Below, piece by piece: positions 7,215-14,969 of a stretch of DNA of 21,399 bases. The DNA lies in the NCBI GenBank assembly GCA_905202215.1, contig CAJKRG010000054.1:1-21399 (forward strand). Reading direction: 5' to 3'. Numbering within the stretch: the first letter of the stretch is position 1; every line of letters starts with the position of its first letter. The notes under the pieces are model-generated. The model did no database searches and had not been told where the DNA came from. It saw nothing but the letters and a program-made list of their open reading frames with translations. Position numbers and translations under genes: made by a program. The DNA comes from an uncultured Porphyromonadaceae bacterium (GTDB lineage Bacteria > Bacteroidota > Bacteroidia > Bacteroidales > Muribaculaceae).

Positions 7215-10200
7215 AAACCAAGATTCAATATAAATTTTTGGTCGCGGTATTGTTCGTGACAATTTTCCATTCCTTGTCAGCCCAAAATCAAGAAAGTGGA
7301 GAATCTGACAGTAGTCTTGAATATGGTATTCCGGACTCATTGAGAGTTTCGGATTCAATACGTGTTATTTTACCCGATCGCCCTGTTGTTGATCCGATAG
7401 AAACTTTTGTTCAATATGTCGATCCGGATAATCCCGACATTCCTGATGTCGGAAACAGTTATGCCGTAGGTACGTCGGCTGGCATTTTCTCAGTTAGTGA
7501 GACCGGAGCGGCGGAATATAGTCTGACAGTCAGTTGTCCCGATGGAGGAAATCTGACACCCCGCATCGGCATTGCATATAACAGTCAGAATGCCGCCGTC
7601 GGACTTGCCGGTTATGGATTTTCCATCACCGGGATCTCTGCGATTACAAGAGGCGGAAAAACGCTTTTCGACAACGGAGGAATCGTTTCCGGGGTCAGCT
7701 ACACTGTCAATGACAATCTTTACCTTGACGGCAAACGTCTCATTTTACTTTCAGGCAGCTCATGTCAGGCAACTGCGACTTATTGCCTTGAAGGAGATCC
7801 ATATACGATAATTACTGCATATGGCACTTATCATGACAATGCCGCGACCACATGGTTTGAGGTCAAAACGGCTGACGGCAAAACCTATCGATATGGAAAT
7901 ACTGCGGATTCACGCATAAGTTACAGCAATAACAAAGGGAATCCGCGCATAGCCTCGTGGTATGTCAACCGGATGGAAGATATTTATGGGAACTATATCG
8001 ATTATACGTATACGGTCCGTAATTTATGTGCTTACCCCAATGTTGTAACATACGGAAAAAACAAGAACAAGGATCGGGGACTGACAAACAGGATTGTATT
8101 CGAATATACAAGCCTTGCGAATCCTACTGTTTTCAACATCGAGGATCGGAAAGGATCGATAGACCAATGTCTGTCGGCCATAACGACTTCTCTTAATGGT
8201 GCCACTTACCGGAAATATTGTTTTACTTACGACAACACATCAGATCAGACTCTGTGCAAATATCCCCGACTGACAAAAATACAGGAAGAAAACGGAAATG
8301 GCGAAAGTCTTGCCCCGGTGGAGTTCAAATGGAATTTTTTGACGTCAGGCATATATTCCACATCATTGAATATTCCCACGACAGAAGGCAGCAGTTTTGT
8401 CGAAGAACTCGACAGAAATTTTTTTGCGGCAGACCTGAACGGCGATGGAATCAGTGATATTGTCCGTGTATCGCCTGTAAAAGTAATAGATTATACCGAC
8501 TCGTCTACTGAAACGGCGCATTATGAAACCCGTATATATATAAGCAGAAGCGAAATATCTTCGTCGGGAAGTATATCATACAGAACCCCAATAGTTTTTA
8601 AGTTGCCTTCTGACATTGTATGGGACGATTTCAATTGTACATTGGGAGGGGCAGCTCTCATGGATATTGATGGAGATGGCTACAACGATATAATACTTCC
8701 TTATCATGATCAGGTCAGTGGAATGTGGAATTCGGAAATTTTCTATACAATTCTCGGCTGTTATGTGGCCGGAGAAACGACCAGACATGTAGAGGGCTAT
8801 GGAATATCACTTAAGGCCACAGATGAAAATCCATTATGCGTAACTGCTGATTTTGACAAAGACGGCAAAGACGAAGTGCTTTGTGTCGAACAGGCAAAAA
8901 AAGATGGATTATATTCTGCATATATTGTAAAAATGAAGGAGGATAAAACTTTTTATCATGAAGTATTTTCCTTGACATTCCCCGAAAACCCCGAAAAACT
9001 ATTCTGTGGAGACTATAATAATGATGGTCTGACAGATATCATTATTCTGTATAATGGCGGTTACAAGATTTATTACAATAACGGCGGATCTGCCGATGCG
9101 CTGAAATTTTCAGAATCAAAAACAAAAACCGGCACAAATCTCGCCAATCAGTGGCGTGTGCAGCAGGGCGATTTTGATGGCGACGGACTGTTGGATTTTG
9201 TATATTTTGTCTCCGGTGAGACCTGGCTGTGGATAGCTCGTAACAATGGCGACGGCACTTTCACATGCACGAAAACAGATGATATCGGAGTCGGAAATCA
9301 TTCAAGCAGTAAAGATGACAACCGCTTCGCCGTGACTGTCTACGATATCGATCGCGACGGAAGATCGGATGTAATGATATGCAAGGCCGGATATGTTCAT
9401 CACGGGTTCCCGACATTTAAAAATGAATATACCGATACGCAGATACGCTGGATGATCTCAGACGGCACGACTCTGAAACTCGATAAAAGTAAAGTCAAGC
9501 ATCGCGAAAATGATGCAAATGAAAGGTCCATCTTTTTGGGAGACTTTACCGGAGACGGCAATATGGAACTCGCCAATTATGGCAGCGATCTCAACAGTAG
9601 CAGCGATACATTTGCCGAAAATAAAATATATGTCTATAAGGCAACCGGATTTCAGACAGGGAGCGGACGCATAACCCGCATTACCGACGGAATGGGAAAT
9701 ACCACTGCTGTCGAATATGCCTATGCCACATCTCCTGAAGTTTATACAAAGACAGAATCTGAAAATCAATATCCTGTCAATACCTATACTCTTCCGCTGT
9801 CGGTTGTCGGGAGTGTGACTTCTACCAACGGTGTCGCCGGAAGTCAGACCATCCGATACTCCTATAAGGATCTGAAGATTCATATGGGAGGTCGCGGTCC
9901 GCTGGGCTTTATGGAAATGACGAGCACCGACAAAGCCACCGGCAAGAGATCTGTAAAAAGCATAGAGGCCTGGGATACCGACAGATGGATTCCGACCAAG
10001 GTCAAGACCGTTACCGCCATAGGGGAGAAAACGACAACATCTACGGCAACATATTCCGTGGAAGATGTCGGAGGCACTTACTTTGTATATGAATCGGAAT
10101 CGACCCTGACGGATATGGACGGCAATACCGCAGTCACCGCCAGTTCCTATGACATTGAAAAGGGAGTGATACTTGCTCAGGTTGTCAGAAACGACGGCGA

Positions 10201-13200
10201 CGAAATGTATAAGGAGGTAGAATACTCAGGCTATCAGAAAAAAGGTGGCCGCTGGCTTCCGACGGTCATGCGGATGACTCAAAAACATTCCGACGACCCC
10301 GATCCGTATGTCTCCGAGACACACTACAGTTATGATGACAGGGGAAACGTTATTTCCACTATAGTAAACTATGGCACTCCTCTGGCTCTTACCACTACAG
10401 CCACATACGATGTCTACGGCAATTGCCTGTCTTCTGTATCGTCGGGAAAAGATGTCAGATCAGTAACCCTCATCAATGAGTATGATTCCAGCGGCAGGTT
10501 TGTTGTCAAAAGCTACAGCGATCCGGCAGCCGCGGTCACTGCTTATACTTACGACAACTGGGGAAATGTCCTGACCGAGAAGGATATCACGGACCCGTCC
10601 AATATCCTGACGACCACAAATACATATGATGACTGGGGACGACTGATATCGACCGTCGGTCCCGACGGTTCGAAAACAGTAAGTTCGGTCGGGTGGGGAA
10701 GCGATAACGATAAAAAATACTATGTCCTAACCGAAACGTCTGATAAACCGTGGGTACTGACATGGTACGACAATGCCGGTCATGAAGTATTGCAGAAGAC
10801 ATTCGGCCCGCAGAGCGTACTGATATCCAGAGAAACCGAATACGACAGCAGAGGCAGGATCTCAACAGTAAAGAACGTCAATGGAAAATTCTATAGCACA
10901 GAAAGCTTTACTTATGACGATTATGGCAGACTCCTGTCCCATATAGTCAGCAACCGCGCCACAACAGCGTTCAGCTACGGCAACCGTTCGGTAACGACTA
11001 CTGTAGACGGAAAAGTCTACACAAAAGTCAGCGACGCATGGGGAAACATTCTTTCATCGTCTGACCCGGCGGGGAATACTGTGGAGTATATCTATGGCTC
11101 TAACGGAAAACCGGTAGAAATTGCCACAGGCGGCTCGACAGTAGAGTTGTCGTACGACGAAGCCGGAAACCGCATATCTGTCACTGACTCCGACGCCGGT
11201 ACCGTTACAAGCGAATACTCCGCCGACGGAAAGCTTGTCAGGCAGACCGACGCGCGAGGAGTGGAAACCCGCAATACTTTCGATAATCTTGGCCGTATTT
11301 CTAAAGTGCAGATAGGCTCAAATACTCTTGTCAATACTTATGGAACATCGGGCAACAGCAAGCTCCGTCTTGTAAAACAGACGATGGGCGGAAATTCCAT
11401 AGAATTCACTCACGACAGATATGGCCGCGTGACGACAGAAAAGCGAAATGTCGAAGGCAACGGCACTTACAGCTTCGCATATCAGTATGATTCTAAAAAC
11501 CGGCTCGAGAAGACTACATATCCCGGCGGTCTCGATGTGGTCTACACCTACGATGATTATGGCTTCAAGACCGGGGCGACTGCCGGCGGCATGAAAATCT
11601 ACGGACTGAAGAAATATGAAGGACTATCAGCCGGCACGTCTGTATTCATGGACAGTATCACAATGACCGTCGCATGCGATTACTATGGATATGAAACTAA
11701 CCGAAAAATAGCACGCGGCGATAATGCCATCGAGAATCTCACGCTCGAATTCGAGCGTAAAACCGGCAATCTCCTTTCTCGGAAAAGAAACAAAGACCTT
11801 AAGGAATATTTCGAATACGACAATCTCGACCGGCTTACAACAGTCAAGCGTGATATTGAGCTCATAATAGACCCAGTGCCCCTGGACCATGAGGTATCGA
11901 GAAAACCTTTTACACAGACGGTAATGGAGATTGCATATGCTCCCAACGGCAATATTCTTTCAAAGACCGGGATAGGAGAATATAATTATAGCAATGCGTT
12001 CAAGCCTCATGCCGTGGTTTCTGTCGAAAACGAAAAAGATATTATTCCGACAGAAACACTACTGACTTCGTTCAACGATTTCAATAAAATCGACCTCATC
12101 GAAGATGAATCCAACGGCTATAGAATGGATTTCAGCTATGGCCCCGACATGCAGCGATGGTACACCGAGCTGACCAAAGACGGAAATACGGTGAGATCGA
12201 CCGTATATGCCGGTGCATACGAGAAGATAACCGACAATGGCGTTGTCCGCGAATTCTACTATCTCGACGGCGGTACGATACTTATCAGGGAAAACGGGGT
12301 TTTAAAACCATATATCGCCTTTACCGACCATCTCGGCAGCATTCTTTCGGTAATCGGCGCAGATGGCGCAAAAGTGTTTGATGCCTCTTACGACGCATGG
12401 GGCCGGCAGACCGTCGCACTGAATACTATCGGGCTTCAGCGTGGCTACACCGGCCATGAAATGCTGCCCGAGTTCGGCATTATCAACATGAACGGGCGCC
12501 TCTACGATCCCCTTTTGGGCCGATTCTTCAGCCCCGACAACTATGTGCAGCTCCCCGATTTCTCCCAGAGCTACAACCGCTACAGCTACTGCCTCAACAA
12601 TCCCCTCAAATACACCGACCCCAGCGGCGAATTGTTCGGTATAGACGATGCTATAATTGCATTCGCTCTCTTCAATGCAGCAAGCAGCATGATGCAGGCG
12701 GCATTTAACGGCGATAATATCTGGAAGGCCGGAGCTCTCAGTCTTCTGTCGTCCGCTGCCTCCTATGGCATTGGATCCGCATTTGGTAAAGTCGGTTCAT
12801 TAGGCAATGAATTGCTTCGAGCAGGCGCGCATGGCCTTTCCGGCGGCCTGTTCAGCATGCTCGGTGGCGGCCGCTTTGGTAGCGGTTTTGTCTCAGGAGC
12901 TATATCTTCAGGCTTGGGTTCTTACGCCTCAGGGCTTAAAATGAACAAAGGTCTGATGGTATTCTCTTCTGCTGCCATAGGAGGAGTCGCGGCTTGGGCG
13001 ACAGGCGGAAATTTTCTACAAGGTGCTTTGGCGGGTCTGAAAATTGGCCTGTTCAACCATGCCGCACACTCAGGCGAATTTTATCGTGATGAGAAAGGGG
13101 AATTACACTACGATCTTCCTGAATTCGAGTGCATTGCAAGCGCCCCATCAAATATTGATGCGCTCACAGTCGCATCATGGATTAATACTATTATAGAACG

Positions 13201-13675
13201 TGGCGCAAAGAGTTGTGAAAAATATGGCCAAAACTCAACTTTCGGAAGTAATTTTAAGTGGTATTTCCACACATATGATCAACGACCATTCTATGGCAAC
13301 CAATACGTAAAAACTTTCAGTATTCAATCTTGGGGGAGCAAAGTAGCCAAAGGTACTGGGTTGATTGGAATGGGTATTAGTGCTTATGAAATAGGAGATG
13401 GATATCTAACAGACATACAATATTATGACAACAATAACTATTATAATACAGTTCGGGCCGGCGCTAATGCCGTTGGTGGAGCAGTTGGTGGTTGGGCCGG
13501 TTTTTGCACATGGGGTTGGCTCGGAGCCCAGCTTGGATTTGGAGTAGGTGCTCCGGCAGCGGGTGTCGGAGCAATTCCGTGTAGTATAATTGGTGGACTT
13601 GTATTTGGTACTATAGGTGCAATAGGCGGTTCTGAGCTTGGCACGTCTATAGTTGATATGATATATGAAAGATAG
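7211..13675 (+). CDS. Exported SpvB/FG-GAP/RHS-repeat protein with C-terminal toxin-like tail
   Basis: A 2154-residue protein. Order: Sec signal peptide (1-25, ending HSLSAQ); SpvB-like domain (~85-310, AVGTSAGIFSVSETGAAEYS then PRIGIAYNS and LAGYGFSI); FG-GAP/VCBS-type calcium-binding repeats (~405-785, seven Dx[DNT]xDG motifs such as DLNGDGISD, DIDGDGYND, DFDGDGLLD); many YD/RHS repeats (~1035-1650, e.g. YSYDDRGNV, YTYDNWGNV); and an RHS-associated core (~1700-1807, DHLGSILSV, YDAWGRQ, NGRLYDPLLGRFFSPD, ending TDPSGE). After Glu1807 comes a 347-residue variable tail: a Gly/Ala-rich linker to ~1955, then a distinct end with a Gly-zipper hydrophobic segment (~2084-2146, with GGAVGGWAG and IIGGLVFGTIGAIGG). 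RHS shells typically encapsulate a C-terminal toxin. I see no PAAR domain, so type VI delivery is not indicated. Membrane permeabilisation by the tail is inferred from its composition and neighbours. Confidence 0.92.
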   Translation: MKTKIQYKFLVAVLFVTIFHSLSAQNQESGESDSSLEYGIPDSLRVSDSIRVILPDRPVVDPIETFVQYVDPDNPDIPDVGNSYAVGTSAGIFSVSETGAAEYSLTVSCPDGGNLTPRIGIAYNSQNAAVGLAGYGFSITGISAITRGGKTLFDNGGIVSGVSYTVNDNLYLDGKRLILLSGSSCQATATYCLEGDPYTIITAYGTYHDNAATTWFEVKTADGKTYRYGNTADSRISYSNNKGNPRIASWYVNRMEDIYGNYIDYTYTVRNLCAYPNVVTYGKNKNKDRGLTNRIVFEYTSLANPTVFNIEDRKGSIDQCLSAITTSLNGATYRKYCFTYDNTSDQTLCKYPRLTKIQEENGNGESLAPVEFKWNFLTSGIYSTSLNIPTTEGSSFVEELDRNFFAADLNGDGISDIVRVSPVKVIDYTDSSTETAHYETRIYISRSEISSSGSISYRTPIVFKLPSDIVWDDFNCTLGGAALMDIDGDGYNDIILPYHDQVSGMWNSEIFYTILGCYVAGETTRHVEGYGISLKATDENPLCVTADFDKDGKDEVLCVEQAKKDGLYSAYIVKMKEDKTFYHEVFSLTFPENPEKLFCGDYNNDGLTDIIILYNGGYKIYYNNGGSADALKFSESKTKTGTNLANQWRVQQGDFDGDGLLDFVYFVSGETWLWIARNNGDGTFTCTKTDDIGVGNHSSSKDDNRFAVTVYDIDRDGRSDVMICKAGYVHHGFPTFKNEYTDTQIRWMISDGTTLKLDKSKVKHRENDANERSIFLGDFTGDGNMELANYGSDLNSSSDTFAENKIYVYKATGFQTGSGRITRITDGMGNTTAVEYAYATSPEVYTKTESENQYPVNTYTLPLSVVGSVTSTNGVAGSQTIRYSYKDLKIHMGGRGPLGFMEMTSTDKATGKRSVKSIEAWDTDRWIPTKVKTVTAIGEKTTTSTATYSVEDVGGTYFVYESESTLTDMDGNTAVTASSYDIEKGVILAQVVRNDGDEMYKEVEYSGYQKKGGRWLPTVMRMTQKHSDDPDPYVSETHYSYDDRGNVISTIVNYGTPLALTTTATYDVYGNCLSSVSSGKDVRSVTLINEYDSSGRFVVKSYSDPAAAVTAYTYDNWGNVLTEKDITDPSNILTTTNTYDDWGRLISTVGPDGSKTVSSVGWGSDNDKKYYVLTETSDKPWVLTWYDNAGHEVLQKTFGPQSVLISRETEYDSRGRISTVKNVNGKFYSTESFTYDDYGRLLSHIVSNRATTAFSYGNRSVTTTVDGKVYTKVSDAWGNILSSSDPAGNTVEYIYGSNGKPVEIATGGSTVELSYDEAGNRISVTDSDAGTVTSEYSADGKLVRQTDARGVETRNTFDNLGRISKVQIGSNTLVNTYGTSGNSKLRLVKQTMGGNSIEFTHDRYGRVTTEKRNVEGNGTYSFAYQYDSKNRLEKTTYPGGLDVVYTYDDYGFKTGATAGGMKIYGLKKYEGLSAGTSVFMDSITMTVACDYYGYETNRKIARGDNAIENLTLEFERKTGNLLSRKRNKDLKEYFEYDNLDRLTTVKRDIELIIDPVPLDHEVSRKPFTQTVMEIAYAPNGNILSKTGIGEYNYSNAFKPHAVVSVENEKDIIPTETLLTSFNDFNKIDLIEDESNGYRMDFSYGPDMQRWYTELTKDGNTVRSTVYAGAYEKITDNGVVREFYYLDGGTILIRENGVLKPYIAFTDHLGSILSVIGADGAKVFDASYDAWGRQTVALNTIGLQRGYTGHEMLPEFGIINMNGRLYDPLLGRFFSPDNYVQLPDFSQSYNRYSYCLNNPLKYTDPSGELFGIDDAIIAFALFNAASSMMQAAFNGDNIWKAGALSLLSSAASYGIGSAFGKVGSLGNELLRAGAHGLSGGLFSMLGGGRFGSGFVSGAISSGLGSYASGLKMNKGLMVFSSAAIGGVAAWATGGNFLQGALAGLKIGLFNHAAHSGEFYRDEKGELHYDLPEFECIASAPSNIDALTVASWINTIIERGAKSCEKYGQNSTFGSNFKWYFHTYDQRPFYGNQYVKTFSIQSWGSKVAKGTGLIGMGISAYEIGDGYLTDIQYYDNNNYYNTVRAGANAVGGAVGGWAGFCTWGWLGAQLGFGVGAPAAGVGAIPCSIIGGLVFGTIGAIGGSELGTSIVDMIYER

Positions 13676-13683
13676 CTATTTGT

Positions 13684-14235
13684 ATGATTAATAAAAGATT
13701 CGAGTACTTCCTCAATGCGGTGCACTATTGCATGTGGCTGCGGGAGAAGAAAGTATATAGGTTTGGAAGAAAAGCCTGCGATAGATTGTTTTCTCCGCTA
13801 CAGTATCTTTTTACGGAAAAATTTAGAAAACGGTATCATGAACGCAGGCAGAAAACAGACCCGCAATGGGACAATTCCTATCTTAATAGTAAAGACGGAT
13901 TCTGTGTTGATTGGGCTCATCATTGGCTGGGGTACTTTTATGCTTGCTATCCAATCTTCTTTTCATTCATGTTATTGGGATTAGGTGTCCGACTATATGG
14001 AAATGTATCTTCTATAGTTCTGCTCGTTCTTATATTCGGTCCTATCGGGATTTGCTATATTCCTTTTTACAAGGCGTTGTATAGCAAAGACCGCTATCTT
14101 AAATATTTCAAGAAATTCGAGAAAGAAGATGAGCAATGGCATCGGAAATGGTCGCGGATAACAACCCTATTTTGCGTCGGTGCCGCCCTCATGTTTGTCG
14201 GAGGCATCGTCGCCATGATTCTAATAGGGCCCTAA
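13684..14235 (+). CDS. Three-helix membrane protein, candidate immunity protein, copy 1
   Basis: A 183-residue protein starting 8 bases after the RHS stop codon. The N-terminal ~80 residues are basic and aromatic (RKRYHERRQKTDPQWDNSYL, then DWAHHWLGYF). Three hydrophobic segments follow at about 88-105, 108-128 and 160-182; a charged loop (KDRYLKYFKKFEKEDEQWHR) joins the second and third. There is no signal peptide. I do not recognise a named family. The position, immediately behind the variable tail of an RHS protein and duplicated in tandem, is the classic place for an immunity gene. A membrane-embedded immunity protein would suit a membrane-acting toxin. GC is lower than the flanking host genes. 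Copy 2 is a close paralogue. Confidence 0.72.
   Translation: MINKRFEYFLNAVHYCMWLREKKVYRFGRKACDRLFSPLQYLFTEKFRKRYHERRQKTDPQWDNSYLNSKDGFCVDWAHHWLGYFYACYPIFFSFMLLGLGVRLYGNVSSIVLLVLIFGPIGICYIPFYKALYSKDRYLKYFKKFEKEDEQWHRKWSRITTLFCVGAALMFVGGIVAMILIGP
13825..13939 (+). repeat. Near-identical block shared by the tandem genes, copy 1
   Basis: This 115-base block equals 14382-14496 except at two positions (13877 C/T, giving Ser65 to Phe; 13902 C/T, silent). Sequence on both sides is clearly more divergent between the two genes, including the first two membrane segments, so the block is a patch and not simply part of a uniform duplication. Confidence 0.9.
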
Positions 14236-14246
14236 AGGCTATGCGT

Positions 14247-14801
14247 ATGAATAAGTTCGAATATTTCCTCAATGCGGTGCACTACTGCATGTGGATACGG
14301 GAAAAAAAGGTATATGTTTTTCTAAAAATTTCGAGTGATAGACTATTTTCCCCGCTCAAGTATCTTTTCACTGAAAATTTCAGAAAACGGTATCATGAAC
14401 GCAGGCAGAAAACAGACCCGCAATGGGACAATTTCTATCTTAATAGTAAAGACGGATTTTGTGTTGATTGGGCTCATCATTGGCTGGGGTACTTTTCGGC
14501 ATGCTATCCGGGTTTTATTTCTTTTCTTCTATTAGGATTGGGAACACGATGGTTCGGGAGGTTGCCTTCATTAGTCGTGATAGCTTTCATTGCCATACCT
14601 GTAGGGAGCTTTTATATTCCGTTTTATAAGGCACTCTATACCAAAGACCGCTATCTGAAATATTTCAAGAAATTCGAGAAGGAAGACGAGCACTGGCATA
14701 AGAAATGGTCGCGGATAACGACACTGTTTTGTGTCGGTGCCGCCCTCATGTTTGTCGGAGGTATCGTCGCCATGATTGTCATAGACCAATATAAACCATG
14801 A
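14247..14801 (+). CDS. Three-helix membrane protein, candidate immunity protein, copy 2
   Basis: A 184-residue paralogue of the preceding gene, alignable end to end: MNKFEYFLNAVHYCMWIREK against MINKRFEYFLNAVHYCMWLR, the same DWAHHWLGYF, the same KDRYLKYFKKFEKEDE and the same FVGGIVAM final helix. The frame is open much further upstream, inside copy 1, but that part is spurious. I chose the ATG at 14247 because it aligns with the start of copy 1 and has AAAGG 8 bases upstream; the in-frame ATG at 14241 would add two residues. The first two membrane segments (residues ~88-130) differ most from copy 1, as expected if specificity lies there. Its stop overlaps the ATG of a degenerate third copy (ATGA, 14798-14801). 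Immunity role is inferred from position. Confidence 0.72.
   Translation: MNKFEYFLNAVHYCMWIREKKVYVFLKISSDRLFSPLKYLFTENFRKRYHERRQKTDPQWDNFYLNSKDGFCVDWAHHWLGYFSACYPGFISFLLLGLGTRWFGRLPSLVVIAFIAIPVGSFYIPFYKALYTKDRYLKYFKKFEKEDEHWHKKWSRITTLFCVGAALMFVGGIVAMIVIDQYKP
14382..14496 (+). repeat. Near-identical block shared by the tandem genes, copy 2
   Basis: Partner of 13825-13939, offset by 557 bases, with 113 of 115 positions identical. It covers the basic segment and the DWAHHWLGYF motif just before the first membrane helix. Confidence 0.9.
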
Positions 14802-14863
14802 CTTGGCAAAAGTTCGAATACTTCCTCAATATGGTGTTGTTGTCGCCTTTGGAGAGAACGTAA
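14798..14863 (+). pseudogene. Remnant of a third tandem immunity-like gene
   Basis: A 21-codon reading frame starts with an ATG that overlaps the stop of copy 2 (ATGA) and ends at TAA 14861-14863. Its residues 4-11, QKFEYFLN, match the start of copies 1 and 2 (KFEYFLN). The nucleotides 14813-14830 match copy 2 at 17 of 18 positions. The rest, LLSPLE, lines up with the FSPLQ/FSPLK segment found at about residue 36-40 of the full copies. This fits a third gene that lost roughly 25 codons internally and everything after SPL. The ATGA overlap suggests it was once translated as part of the operon. Confidence 0.7.
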
Positions 14864-14885
14864 GTCTATAAAAATGTTAAAATGG

Positions 14886-14916
14886 TGTGAAGTTTGGGTA
14901 TATCTTGTTAATTTTG
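14886..14916 (+). promoter_or_regulatory. Candidate promoter for the arabinofuranosidase gene
   Basis: TAATTTTG (14909-14916) matches TAnnTTTG. TGTG (14886-14889) is a three-of-four match to the -33 element with a 19-base spacer. The ATG is 53 bases downstream of the -7 element. Between 14864 and 14969 I see no clear terminator for the upstream locus. Confidence 0.5.
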
Positions 14917-14969
14917 TGGCCGTAAACCATATATGGCATAAGACCTAACCTTAAATACACTTATTCCAC

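Noticed and set aside
13440..13680. Reading the Gly-rich end of the RHS protein as a frameshifted or junk extension
   Set aside because: The frame is continuous, the codon pattern is coding-like, and the hydrophobic Gly-zipper composition recurs in toxin-like tails.
14136..14246. Upstream extension of immunity-like copy 2 to an ATG at 14136
   Set aside because: The extra residues lie inside copy 1 in another frame and are Arg/His-rich; alignment with copy 1 places the start at 14247.
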